Positions 14,901 to 29,900 of a stretch of 64,000 bases of DNA are shown piece by piece. How positions within the stretch are numbered: position 1 is the stretch's first letter; the number at the start of each line of letters is the position of its first letter. A model generated the notes under the pieces. It worked only from the letters and a program-made list of their open reading frames with translations. It searched no databases and was not told where the DNA came from. Source of the DNA: Sialis fuliginosa (Eukaryota; Arthropoda; Insecta; Megaloptera; Sialidae); the NCBI GenBank assembly GCA_961205875.1, contig OY540815.1:14693638-14757637 (forward strand), in the 5' to 3' direction. Both the position numbers and the translations under genes were made by a program.

Positions 14901-17900
14901 CACATTAAAGAAATCATGTGCATACATCAGTGTCTAATCAAAAACAGCACTTAAATTCCACCTGCCCCGAATTAAATAATGACCATATGACAGACGAATA
15001 GATCGCGCGGCTATATTTAATGAGCGGTTCATTTTTTTCGTCCAAAAGATCCAAAAACTGCATCACCATGCAATAAAAATATCAAATACTTCGATAACAA
15101 AGACAGCCGTATTAGTTGTCTTAATTAAAAACACACCGTGTCTCTTTTTATTAGAAACAGTTTTGGGTACGCAAAATGAGCGAGATGGCATTCATGAAAG
15201 TATATCAACTGCAAATAACGCTATCCTTTATTTTTTTTTATTAGTTACAATTTGAACCCTTGAGACAACGCGGAGAAAATATACACATGCCGAACGAAAA
15301 TTCACCTGCTGCTGTAAAAAAAAATCTTAATGCAGGTAACCGAAAAAAAAGAACAGGACGGCCCATCGCATGTTGCATCTTCAGAAATGATTCGATCTGC
15401 ACCTGCTGAATGTATGTTAAAATTCACCCTTGCCAGAGAGCTACTACCCCGAAGCAATGAAGAAGGGGTTACTGTGCATTCCGATTCATTATTGTTTTCG
15501 ACCCACCTGCCGTTGTATTGTTATTCATATTATAATAAAATGTAAATTTTAACGATTTTTTTCTTCGATTACATTTATTTGATTTAAGTTTTGTTCAAAT
15601 GTACATTTCACTAAATCACGATAACTTTACTCCCAAAATCAAAGAAAAAATTGAGTAACAAATCAACAAAATTATGAAAAAAATCCCCTACTATTGACTC
15701 TACAGAAATTTCATATTTACTTAAGAAATGTGTATAAGATATTACTTAATGTTAGATAAAGTAAAAATAAATATGTAATGTGTGAACTTGATAAATACTT
15801 ATTTAAGAAAGAAAAAATTGTTGACATTTCAATGCACTAAAATTTGATAAAAGATTGAACTTTGTCATGAAAATTAAATTGGTTTGTTTTAATTGAAATT
15901 ATTTTTTATGGATAATTATATGCACTCATGAACAGATAATTTTTTTTGGATTTATTGTTATTTATAAAAAATATAATCATTTCAATGAAACGTAATAAAT
16001 CTAAAAAAATAAAAAAATATTTGAATGCAGTTTATTTCTCACGAGATACTAACATACCACCTCAAGTCATATATTACAGAAATATTTATTCCAAAAACTA
16101 AACCACCCTTCAAAAACAAAAACAAAAACTGACAAATCAACACACAAAATCCTCATAATTGGCAACATTCATGTTGGCATCACTTAGGGGCAACAAAAGA
16201 ACGAGGCTATTAACATTACACATTCTATATAAAGGCCAGACATAAAAGGAGAAAAACATTTCAAAAAATCAACGCAGCATTTATTTACTGAAATGATTCA
16301 GCAATACGTAGGCGCTATTAATTATGCAAACGATTGAACCCCGCAAATCGGCGCGGATCATCCGCGGACATTTCGGCATGTCAGACAAAGATCGGATCAT
16401 ATAATAACACGGCACACGTATCTGTTTGTTTTTGTCGCACGCGAGCCATCATTGAGATTGGGTTTAACGTCGATACAACCATTCAATCGTGTCTCCATGT
16501 ACGTATTTGCACACAGAGTGGGATGAGCAGACGTTGGTGGTAGAAGAAGTGGTGGCTTTTCTTATTATGGGCACTGCAACTTTGAGAAGAATTGATTCAT
16601 ACGTTGCTTTCAGGGTCGTATTAAAGATTTATAAGATTTTAGGTCATACGCACATGACAGGTTGTTTTTGCAAATAGTTTATATCTACAATTGATCCAAT
16701 TATGCTCGGTATTATAAAGAATTTGTTAGACTCCAAAAGCAAATTAGCTTCCAGCTAACGCTATCTGCTAGGCACTGAATATAAATGACAACCACTCACA
16801 ATTGTAGCGAATGATAACCTTGACGCATGCGCGATTTAAAATAAGTGCTACCAAATGTACTTCATAAAATGCATAACATTTACATTATTATACATTTGTT
16901 ACCACTGCTTTAAAATATTGAGCAATTTTATAACAATTTGATACCTAGCAGATAGTGTCAGCTGGAAGCTAATTTGCTTTTGCATTCTAGCAAATTCTTT
17001 ATAATACTGGATATTAGAAGATCAAAAGTATAGCAAGTATTGTATTTGATTAGTTTACAAGGCTTATAGTTTTATTGAGAAAAAACAATTTAATATAATA
17101 TTTACACTTGATTCTAAATATCCCACTCCTACCGATATTTCGATAGAACATTAATTTAAATAAGGAAATATGTTTACTTAAATTTCAGTATGTAAACATC
17201 CTCTTGGCAATGATCAACAAGTATCAATTTTTTCTAGATTTTTCTTTAAAAAGAAGAAAAATAGTATGTCAATGACTGCCACATATCAATCATTTACAAG
17301 TGTAATTTTTTTACATTGGCACTGCTAGATCTTGCACAAATAACTGTTACAAGGTAACGGCACGGCACAGCACAGCACGTCGAGAGATTGACTAAACGCA
17401 GCAACACACCACACGAAATACTCGCGAACCGTGAAAACTTCAACGCTAATGGCGGCTGTGACCTTAGATGTGCCGGGGCCGGATTTTGCAATACACATTG
17501 AAATTAATTGAAAAATCATCGGAGTAAATTTAAATGCACGCCCACTTAGATTGATTTCTTTACATTTCATTCTAATATAATGTTAAATGGTATAATAAGA
17601 TTATTATAAACCGCTAATAAATTCATTTCTTAAGAAATGTTTCGTAATCAATACTATTACACAAGTCTGTAGGCTCTGTCTGTACAATGCATTTTTTTGA
17701 GTCTATGTCGTTTCAATTTTGACAATTTTTATTTATTTTTCTCCCTGTTTGTTCCGAATTCACACAAAAACTACTGAATCGATTAACATTCACTGTTAGA
17801 AAGCCTAAGACCCTAGAACTAATTTAAGCAGTATGATGATTGATATTAAATATTAAAACAGACCCGTATTACGTTATTTACAATTGAGTTTTCTAATAAA

Positions 17901-20900
17901 AATGCATACATAAGTACATTATTATTATATAAATACAAGAGTGCAATATTCACAAAAACAATTATTTTTTATGTAAAATCATTTATGACGTGATTAGATT
18001 TAATATACAAACTAAGAGCTTAAAATTGTTTACATTCATAGCAGTAATTTGACTCACGTGTTCGCAGCAAATACGTCTGATATAATTTCAGTATAACACA
18101 TATGACAAACGTGCGTTGAATAAAGCAATAATACCAACCTTCCGACAAGCATTGTGTACAGGATAACTCCGAGGGACCACATATCTGCAGCTTTCCCGGA
18201 ATATCTAGCACCCGCCCTCAGTATCTCCGGACTCACGTACGCGGGACACCCTCTCTTATCATGAAGCACGTCGTTCTCCGGATCGTCCAAAACTACCGCG
18301 TCGTCCAAAGACTCTAACTTTAATTCCGTTCTGAAAACAAAGAAAACATAAATTGTAGTATTATAATATAAGACACAAAAATCTTGAAACCATAAAACAT
18401 TCTAATTTATTTCCAATCAGATTTCCTAATCGATATAATATTTAGCCAATTTTTTTAAATACTAATTTGCACATATTATTAAAGTAAATGATATTTAGAT
18501 TGCTTAACTCATTTTGAGTCATATTATTTTTTCATTTAATTATTAGTTTAAGAAGGTCACCACTGAAAAGGTCGCTATGATGACAAGTACCAAAATAAAA
18601 AATAGGATATACATATAAAGGATTCTGATGGCGTCATAGCAATTACGCAACTTGAATTAAACAATCCTTTCATTGTTAAAATACTAATATTAATAAATTA
18701 GTATATTAGTATTAGGCTTTTGTGTTTGAAGTGAATGGGGATATATAACTTATATGTAGTAGATTAGGTTTTCCATAATCTTTTTAAAGCTAAATGACAT
18801 GTAAAGTTTATCGTTATCACTGTTAATCACCCCTTTCAAAAGGAAACGATATTTTTTGTGTATTGTTTGTCAAGTTATTCCACTGACAATGAAACCATTA
18901 AATACGATGGTGCAGCTTATCATAACATAGTAAACAACTGATAAACAATAGTAACATGTAAACACATATAACATATGAACCGCATAGGGTTTTGTGGTAA
19001 TATTGATGCATTTGTTTGTGGGGTCATACGAACACACAGACTATAGCTCTATTTATAAATAATCGATAAGTTTGTTTCATTGTGGATGCAGCGACGAGAA
19101 GCACTTTGTAACCGTGTTGCAACTGCAGTCGGTTTTTTCTTCATTCTTTCTTCATATTATTATTCGAACTGTTCGATTTATGCTGCATGATGATATTATG
19201 TAATCAATGGTGATCTATTTCTTTTTTATAAATCTTTAGCCTTTTCTTTGAAGCATGTGTTTACAGCAATTGTTCTACAATGTTGAAATAATTAATTCTG
19301 CCATTGAAAACGAGATGATATAATTAAATTCGACCTAGAAAATTAACTCCAAATAAAATCATCAATTTCGGAAGAAACATTAGAAATAAGATATCAACGT
19401 CAAAAATTTAATCGCGCGTATATTTTGAAAGAAAATATTTCTAACATTTACAACACATTCGTTCCATTTTCGTTGTTTTAATAATTATGACATACACCAG
19501 GTAATTTTGCAAACTCGATTATTGCTTAACATTGTCGAATACATACACATATAAACGCGTATAAATGATTAACAGACAACAAATGCGTACATATATATTA
19601 GTATTTCATGCGTATGTGGTTATATTAATTACAACTAATTAAATATATAGATAAATCCAGTAGTACGAAAGTTGTTTCCATCGAAGAGCGTGAAAATTTT
19701 TGATAACATCGACATTAGTCACATTTTTTTAGGATTCTGCAGAAAACTAGGAACGACCCTTATAGTTTCGCTCTGTCCGTAAAATATCGATTAAAATTAA
19801 ATTTGGTATAAGGACGTGGATTGATAACCCAAAAACATAAATGATGAGTTTTGAAAAATATAAATAGTTTATGAAAAATTTTGAAATAACTCTTTTATAA
19901 ATCGTAATGACTACGCAATCCTATCATGTAAGTGCCCAATACGCACTTTACCGTTTTATTTAATAATGCTATACCTACAAAAGCGAACAGAGAAGAGACC
20001 ATGTGCGAACTCTAAAACTTAATTAATACATTTTATTATTGATTATATTATGTGTATTTGCAGGTGTACTGTTACACAAACACGAACTAAATTCACTAAT
20101 TTCGCAACGATCTCTTGTACATATTGGCTTTTGTGTGGACGGCACAGAGAGAAAAATATTCTCTAATTATTTGCTCAGTCATAACATTATTTAGCAATAA
20201 TAACAGCAATATGTATTATAATACACACTATATTTCTCATTATGATTCCATCACTCATGGGCTCGACTATAGGCGGAGGCTTAAAACACTTTGCTTGCAC
20301 AATTTTTTTGGGAGAGCCAATTCGTTCGGTCAGATTAGGTTATTGTTACAACAATGATGTGTTGCGGTAAAATGTTATTTGTCATTTTGCAAACACCGTG
20401 TCATTGTCTAAAATGACACATTGATCCCATTGTTCAATGAAATTATTGAAAATGAATTACAAGGTATACCTTTTTAATAAATACATTTATCTATTGATTT
20501 ATGTAGGTTTATTTTCTGATTAGTACTCATCAAGTTGGTACAAACGTGTGTTTTTGGTTTTTTAGGTTTCCGAAGAATCCCTATTAATTAGTAGAATATG
20601 ACTTTATTTCTATATTTTTTTTCTAACTCAAAAACGCACCTGTAAGTGGCTTCAAACAGTCCACGTAGTACGTACTTGACAGAATTTTTTTATGGATCAA
20701 ATAGAATTTTCTAAGAGTTAAATTTGAATGATATTTATAATTATCTGTTATTTGTATTATTGTGTAAATGTAAAATAAAAACAATGGTGTAAACACAAGT
20801 CAATTACACGCTGTAAAAATTAAGAATGACAATTTCAACTGAAAAATGTGCAATGATTACGAAACATCAATGCAACGTACAAAAAAAACGTATACCATAA

Positions 20901-23900
20901 ATACAATAATATTAACATTTATCAAAAAATTAACTGAACACTGAAAATCTCCCATAATTAGCAAAATAAAATCTAAATTATTCCCAAATGAACTGACACC
21001 ACATTATATGTGGTATAACACTGGTATGGCATAATGTTTTTAAGATATCCAACCTACGTTGATATTTTGAATACTTTCATATATTAAATAATTTAAATGC
21101 CTTTATCATAGCATGACTAAACCTTATTTGTTAAATTTTGCAATAAGTATTAAATATTATATCATACTGGTATTTTGAAGAAAAAAAAAATATTATAACG
21201 ATAACTTTTTATAATATCAAAATCTTCACCTAGCAAATCAAAAGCAATTTGTTTACAGTGACGCCCGTATATTTTTGTATAGAAAAATTTAATTATTATA
21301 ACTAAATAGCATTCTTTTAAATATTGAATCCCAAGATTTGACTTAATTCCTGTATTATTTTTGAATTATACAGGTTGGGTCATTTAACCTGTTACAGATT
21401 TTTATCTTAGAACCATAGCAATGTTTCAAACAAAAATTTTTTGGTTGTGAGAGGGTATTCGAATAGTAAAGTTTATTTGTTGTTTTAGCGTGACGTTCAA
21501 GGATATTCGTAGGACAACATAATTTTTTTTTAAATAGGAACCTATAGATTTTATTTAATAATCTTATTCTACGTGAAAAACACAAATATTCTATTGAAAA
21601 CTTTTTTTTGAACAACCTAAGCTTTCCAAGATATCTAACAAAATAATTCAAAATTTTGGAACTTTTTACTCAGAAACCATAAAGTTTAGAAAAATAGTAC
21701 ACGAAACAAAATGTTTATTTTGGTCTCACTTATTTTATTTAAGCAAAAACAAAAAAAAAAATTCTAGAATAATTTTCCAAGTTTTATTGTATTTTATCTC
21801 TGAGTAAATGCTCCACCCTGTATGTATATCTAATAAATAAATCGCATTTATTTTTAATCACTTCTCAGTAATTGCATTTGAAATATCAACTCCTTCTCCC
21901 TTACCCGGCTTGTCAATGCCACTGCACAAACATGAATGCATATGTTTTTGCAACATTTTTACATGTTGTAAACTGTGTGTGTATAAACGGGCACGGTGAC
22001 GTCACTAGAGCTCCAGGCAACACACAAACAGCACAGCTCTGTGTAATATTTGTTAGGCAACGCATTATTATGAGGCAACGAAACGCGATTTACTAGCAAG
22101 TGATCGTTATATTACTTCTGACAGTACCGGACTGCAACATCTAACTCCGGCAACCCTTCGGCTATAAGATTTAAATGATTATTAACTTCTGGAAATATGC
22201 ACAATTCTTAAAAAAAAATTCTAATGTTCGGTATAATAAATGAGCTGGCAAAATTTGCTATAAGGTTTCTAACATATCTGACAGTTCCTTTTAAGTATCA
22301 TAAAGTGTATGTACCACCAACGGTATTAAAACAGTGGTGATATTATGAAAATTATTTTGTACGGTCAGAGTCGCCAATTGTGTTATAAGTTGAAGTATCA
22401 CTGTTCTAAATTTCATAGCTAATCCATAGAAAATTTGCTATACCGGGATAATTGTAATAAATGCTGAAACATTAATCAAATATACAAAGTTTATATTCAA
22501 AATAAAAATTACGTATTAATTTTTAGAATGAAATATTAATTTTTATAACCAAATGGAGACATTCAAATATTATTATTGTAAATTGTTTGCAGTATAATAT
22601 ACTATGAACTATTATAAACATTTTTTCAAAAATTAATAAAATCCGTCTCTGCAAATATGAGAAACTCCAGCGACAAAAGTGCAATCGATAAAAAATTCAT
22701 ATACACAAACAAATGAGCGACATTTCCAATTTAAATCATTATTGTGTAACATGGGTTAAAAATAAATGTAATAAATTTGTATTTCGTATGTATTTTTGAT
22801 AAAGGAAACCTATTTCTGTTTATTTATTTTTTTCACAAATGAGTTTTATCGATTTTTCGTTTACAGTAATTTTAGTATTTTGCGTAAAATGCGTTTCATG
22901 TATTTCATAATGAACATTAAATAATAAGTAGTTATTCAAATTTTCATCATTGTTATTATTAACGTTAATGTTAATTGTATTGATAATTTTTTGTCATATA
23001 TCTACAGAAAAATAATCATAAATATGTAATTGATACACCAAATTCCTATAAAATGTCATTGCATATATAAAACCTTGCACATTTTTTTTAAACTATGCCT
23101 ATTTTTGCCATAGTTACATCACATAATTTATTTAACAAAATAACTTACGAAGGCGGAATAGTTTATCACAATAGATTACAAATAACTGTTATTACATGTT
23201 AATTTCTTGATATTTCTTCATTAGTCGTAAAAATGAAATCGAGTCTGTACACAAAACCGTTTTGTTGTCACTGAAAATAACGTAACAATGTCTTGTATGT
23301 AATTTCCATTGTGAGTTGTAAATTAAATTATAATTAACTCTATTAAGAACAAATATTTCTCAAATAATAATATGTAACATCGATTACATTTATTGATTTA
23401 TATTTTAAAAATATTTCCATTACTAGAAAATATATTTCATATTTAAACATTTCAAATTATTTTGGATTAATTAAATAACGTAGAAATATTAATTACCATA
23501 ACGGATTTCATTTATAAATATAATATAATACAATAGAATATTTGATAATAATTTTCATTATTGCTAAATAGTAGAGATAATTGCAAATACTATTAATCTT
23601 AATGTAATTGATAATTACTTTATTAAAATCTTTTTTTTGAATAAGCAAGACAAATTATAAATTACGAATTTTAATTACCGTATAAAAGAATCTGCAATTC
23701 TTTTATAATGCAAACTCAAACCGTACAAATTCCCTACTATCAGAATATATTCCCAGAATGTCAAGGACCGTTGGCCTTGCACGCAAAACCAAGCACCGCA
23801 AACTTCCTATTTTCTAGAAAATGACATGGAAAAAAATTACGCCGAGATCATGTCAACGTCCGCAGCACGCTTAACGGTTGCCTGACGGTCAGCTTTCTAA

Positions 23901-26900
23901 CATTTCTTTCAACAAAAACAATTACCCGAACGATGCTTTCTTCTTCACCTCGTTTTGCAAACACCACTTTCTCCGTTATTTGCCGTATCAGCGATTGTCT
24001 GTCAGGAGAGCCGGGTTCAATACCCGGTCGACGACGTTACTGAATCACACTCATTTATCTAAATGGGAAACTTCCGATATTGACACTTCGGTATATCTAT
24101 AGTTCCGCTATGGGCTACACAATTTAACCCCGATTTATGTTTCACAATATAGGGGAAAGTCGGTTAATTTGGACCATTTTTTTTTAAATTAAGATATTTA
24201 GTATACTAGTTTTAAGTTTAGACAAATTATTTTTCTATGAAATGAAACAGTAGTTTACAGATTTTGTTTTTATTAAGTATTAATCAACATAATTATCATA
24301 AACTCCGTAAAAATCAACAAAATGTAAAGATTTAACAAAAACATAAGCTATTAAAACCGCCAATCAATCCATGACAGTTAATTGTTGATAAATTGCTGCT
24401 GCCAACTATAAATTAAAGACGTTGTATACTTACCTTTGTACTAACTACACCTTTAGCACGAATCACTCAAAATTACATCAAAAATCACTTATTTACGTTT
24501 GCGGAAACAAAATACTAACATTCAACTTGCCAAGAAAAACAATACTTATAGCCGATATTTAATGAAGTTAGTCACCTATCGCACGGTGTTACCATTTAAG
24601 AAATCAAATAACTACTTTTCGAGATATAAGGGTGGTCCAATTTAGCGAGTGGTCCAATATACCATACTTTCCCCTAATATATTTGGAAAAACTTTATAAT
24701 TATTTCAAGAGAACTAATTTACAATCTGAAATATTTCTTTAATACTTAGAATTGTAAGCATATTTAATAGCATTATTATCAATAATAATTAACTTTAAAT
24801 ACTACAAGAACATCGAACCCGTAACACATACCTATTATAAAACAATATTTGAAAGTACCGGTATAATCATGATATCATCATCAACATCATCACAGTCATT
24901 GCTTTCGTCATAATACAAATAAGTTTGGTGACTTTCTTCGCGCGCGGGTCGATAAACTCTCTATAAACAACGATAGAGAAAATTGGTGCAAAATCTAGGT
25001 TAGAAGAAAGCATCTGAGCAATGTTAACCAATGCATTTAGCGTCGATGTGCAATGCTCATTGCGAAACAGGACTTTCCTAGCAACGGTAATTTCTGGTTT
25101 GATCGCATCATTGGATTGAATAATTACATAGTTTCTATACATATTGCAAACGGGGCTGCACCTCTAAAACGCTATTATTTTTGATTGTTTATAAAAGCAC
25201 ACAACCTTTACAATTTTCTTTTTGCATGTTTAATTTATTTAGCTGCTCGTACGATTTAAAGCAGATAAATCTAGTGAAATTAGAATATGTCAATTCCTTT
25301 CAATTTGCTTATTAAAGAATTCCCTTACATTTGCGACTTCCTTCTCGATTACATAACTAAACCCACAGATTTCCTAAGAAAATTGGCAATTTATGATAAA
25401 CATCAGTGAAATACATATATCAACATAATATCAATCAATGTTTGACATGCAATACCTACTGTTATAACAGGTGTCGGTGGTGAGGGGGGAGGAGAGGGTA
25501 ACGCATACATACACACACAAGGTTGACCGTGGATGGAGAGAAAGAAGGATTGCAATAAACACGCCCGAGGGAATGATCTCGAGCACAAAATCTCAATGAC
25601 GCAACTCGCTCACTACCACAACGGGCCATATCGAAATACATATGTTTTGTTATTATGCAATGCCAACTATGTACACTCACACAACACTAGTATTTTAGCC
25701 GTTGTCGTAATTTTTATATAAATATTTCGCGATCAGTTTCGGCATCGGGAACTTTTATTTTTGGCAAGAGGTGAACGAAATTTAGATAACCGACTCCTTT
25801 CGCTGTCCACTTCGTGATTAGATATTTTTCCTTCCGGGTAAACGATACCAACTGCCGAGATAAATTGCTGTTTAATTAGATCTAATGCACAATGATCTTT
25901 TGCAGTTTATGCAACAGCCAAATATTTTATACAATTTCAGATGAAAGTACGATTGACAAAACTGCTCCATTTTGATCGAACATTACACAATCTTAACTGC
26001 AAGTAAAAGAAAATAAGGAAATATAAATTACAAAATGATTTAGAGAAATAAGATTTGAAAAGAGCTAGCTATAGACTGTGTGTAAAGCAAATTCTTTCCA
26101 CTTATAATCTACATATATTAACGAGCAAATCCATGCATACCATAGATAATTTTCGCAAACTACAGTTATTTTGCACAGTTACAGGAACTGATTGTTTATA
26201 CAGCTTCTACAACAGATGATATCACGTCATAAAGCGTGCACTGTTCACCTACATTCATTTATCAAACGCACTTGCGAACAGATTGTGCAAGTGCCCTATT
26301 TATATATCGATAAAGATGCAATTCTGAACACATTGACAGACAGCATAATATGTATATCGTGAGTAAAGTATACATTATTAAACTCAAATATTTCTATGTT
26401 CATATACGACCGACTTTTTTCTAAAAAAAAATAATATAATAAATATAAGGTGATATAAATTAATACAATATTGAAATTTATTTTAAAAACCTTCTCGTGT
26501 AAAACAGTTTAATCAAGTAACCTCGTACGATTTATTGCATATGAATATTATATTAAGAATTATGATGATATTTGTAAAGCAATCATAAACGTTATAGATA
26601 TGATGCTACAGATTGTAAAGTAATAACGAGTAATTTCTCAACATTTAACATTTCACGTGCAATATGTAACGTGCACATTGCTGCATCTGCCAGCAATTAT
26701 CTGATTTATTTCTGCCATAACCGTGTTGAAAATTAAAAAAACGAATAATTTACAGAAGAATGTAAAATATGTCCTCATAAAAATTGACATAGTGGTGGAT
26801 TTCGGTGGCCAGGTATCAAATTATAATTATTTATAGGCGCCATAAAATATGATATAGATCTTTCCAAATAAATGACTAATAAAAATTTAACTAATTAATT

Positions 26901-29900
26901 GATCTAACATTTTTTATGGCATCTATTACCTGCATAGATTACTGATAACTTAAAACGAATTACTTTTAAAAGAATTTGAACCACCTATTATTACAAAACT
27001 AAACGTTACATAAAAATATAGAAGGCGGCATGAATAAGACAAACATATGCTTTCACTGTAAACTATGATCAAATTCAGTACCTAGATTTCATATCTTCTA
27101 CACCATTATTTAACAAAAAAAAATATACCAAAACAGTGAAACTGTCCTGGAAAAAAATAATACGCTGCGATATCTCGCAATAATTCTGCAAAAGAATATC
27201 GCAATGTAAATTATTATACATCTATCATTACCAACCCAACTGTACGTCCACAACGAGTTGTAGTAGTGAGTGGAACATACATAGACACACACATACACAC
27301 ACACTTACGGGGTCGACCAGTGGCATTGCGGCACCACATTGCATTTCGCAAATCTACAGGATCATTCACACGAGCCATAATAATGATACATTTTTCCGAA
27401 AACCAATAAAAATTACAATAGACAATATGCAAATAATTACAAGCTTAAAGAAATCGTTTATTTTAATTGAAATTAACATAATTAAAATAAAAAAAAACAT
27501 ATCATTTGTATGTTTCATCCAAATTCCGATCGTGTAAAAGTGCCTTACATACTTCGCTTAAGTCAGTTTGCCGATTGCACGAGGTTCAATGACTGATCAA
27601 GTTTGCTTTTCACAATAACAAACGCGTAGCGATCGCCGCCGATATGTAGAAGAGGAGGCGGTCGCGAGCACGTAGGAGTGGGGAAGTGCAGGAGTGGAAG
27701 GCAGTCACAGCGACAGTAAAGTGTTGAGCTGGTCGTAGACTGACGGCGTCATAACCAATGACTCACACATTTTCTCAAAAAATACATAAAAATAAACCGA
27801 TTATTAAGATGCAAGCATAAACAACATACCAATTTCCTACAAAATTTGAAAGTTTAATAATTATTCTAAACATACATCATTTTATGATATTCATATACAA
27901 TTGTGACTAACTCTGCTGTCGATAAAATTGATGTTTCATAAGATTCTAATTATTAAAAAAGATCATATCAATAGATACAAATGAAATATATTATATATTT
28001 GTATCTACCAAAGTCCCGGTTTCGAATCACTATGAATAATTCCACTACGTTTATTACGTCATTAGTGCTTACTACTACTAGTGCCGCACGGTGTAACATT
28101 TTTTTTCTTCTAGTGCGCAAACATGTTGAAGAGAAATATGCAGAAGGTGGATGCTAATGCAATGCATCTACACGTTTGACCATATTTTATTGTACGGTTA
28201 ATAATTGTTTTCCTTTTAAAGTTTGGAATGTGTGAAAGGAAACTGTACTCGTTGCAAAATTTAAAGAATACTCAATACTGCCCCACAGACATACATTTTA
28301 TATCTTAAAACGAAATTTCTACTACTCCAAATCTGAAAAACAAACAACTATAATTTAAATTCATTACGGTATAAATATCCCCTTAACTTCTCATGTATAC
28401 ATATTTTCCCTTTAATGACAAACATTAAGAGATCTAGGTGGTCGATACGGTTCAACAACAACAAACCAAAGTTTGTAAGTTTTACGGTAGTGACTATTGA
28501 TCCCTGGGCACGATAAATGGCGTTCCTCCGTACGGGCCTATTCGGTGTCTCCGACAATCATAAATGTCTCGACCTCAGGGTGCCGTTTACGCAAATTACA
28601 ACAGCCACACACACGTGTGCATATTTGGAATATATTTAGGGGAAAATTCAATCAAGCGACTAATAGGTATCACCACCACGAATTTTAAAATGTATACAAA
28701 CGGTAACAAAATATGCTTGATATTGCCGATGTATTATGTTATAAAATAATATTGATATTTTCATAGAAGGTAAACAGTTTGTGTGTTCTAACTTAAAATC
28801 ATTTAACTAAATAAACTACTTTCAGTTTCAAAATATTCCGTTCTATAATTTACAATTATTTAAATTTTTTTAATTTACTGCAAGTTCTATTTTTTTTCAT
28901 GATTAATGACACATCAATACGTGCAATATTTCAGTTAGAATATATTTCGTATCTATCAAGGTCGCAATTATCCACTAGATACTTATTTACAAATCATTGC
29001 ACACAACTTGAATTAAAGTAAATTATAAAAGACACATTAAATCTTGTGTATGTCTGTAATAATGCAACAATTAAGACCATTACTAATATAACATATAGTA
29101 GGCTGGAATAGTAGCTTTATAAATAGACACACCATTCACATTTATACATTGCAAAAGAATCTGTAATTCTCTTGCAAAGTTTGCTTGATATTTCATAAAG
29201 CCTGCCTGCATTGCAGTCTATTACGAGATAATGTGTAATAAAATCAAACATATAAATGTTATCAGCGAGTTACTAAACTACACAGCCTATGGCTGTGCTA
29301 ATATTTATTGTAAAAAAATATTCTACGTTCGGAATCTTTGATGTGAAAATAAAGGTCTAGGACATGTTAGCAATAATTGTCAGTTAAATTGAACCACTAA
29401 AAAATGAACATTGAAATCATTCGTTGTTCTTTTTTTAAATAAATGTTTACTTTTCACAAGATGAAGTAATTTTATAAACAATAAATAAACATGTGTTAAT
29501 GCGTGACTCTTTTAACCGACGTTTCAACACATATTGCGTAAGTACATAATTAAAAAAAATTATATCATTTTGAAAATTTTCAAAAACAGGTTCTATTTCT
29601 TAATTAGTTACGCTACAATGGTAACAATTTTAAAGTTATATTATAACAAATAAGCTAATTAATGTTAAACACATTAACCACAATATGACAGCAGGTAAAA
29701 TATTCAAGAGGAGTAAAGCACACACATTATACAGAAAAATCAAAAGGCGTATCAGTCGACATGCTTCCTCAATTTCGGTCGGTAAGAAAAAAAACAACAA
29801 CGAAGCTTACGGTGAAAAGGATTTATATTCCATTTTGTGGTTGCATTTAAGTAATAATATTTTCTCTTATATTACATACTGTTGATATTATAAAATAACA

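Larger units (their letters stand above)
11946..18138 (-). other. tribbles downstream intron (6.2 kb)
   Basis: Intron between the last two visible tribbles exons, with GT donor next to 18139 and AG acceptor next to 11945. It holds at least five repeat copies listed separately (12480-12644, 13263-14101, 14587-14770, 16707-17010, 17666-17835) and a GC-rich patch at 17290-17570. Open frames at 13863-14048, 15330-15545, 16334-16677 and 17294-17570 are short, overlap repeats or GC patches, and show no domain. Confidence 0.85.

Noticed and set aside
16334..16677. Overlapping plus-strand frames in a GC-richer patch
   Set aside because: Short, overlapping and without domains; more likely non-coding DNA.
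17294..17570. Two overlapping minus-strand frames as an extra tribbles exon
   Set aside because: The known tribbles exons join in phase without them and the translations resemble nothing in the family.
24000..24040. tRNA gene
   Set aside because: Only the T-arm is present; no anticodon arm, D-arm or acceptor complement at the proper distance.
24867..25142. 91-codon minus-strand frame
   Set aside because: No domain; runs over a simple ATCATC-type repeat at its end; composition as in surrounding intron.
28010..28040. CCCGGTTTCGAATCAC as a SINE B-box
   Set aside because: The spacing within the B-box consensus is off and no T-stem complement follows.
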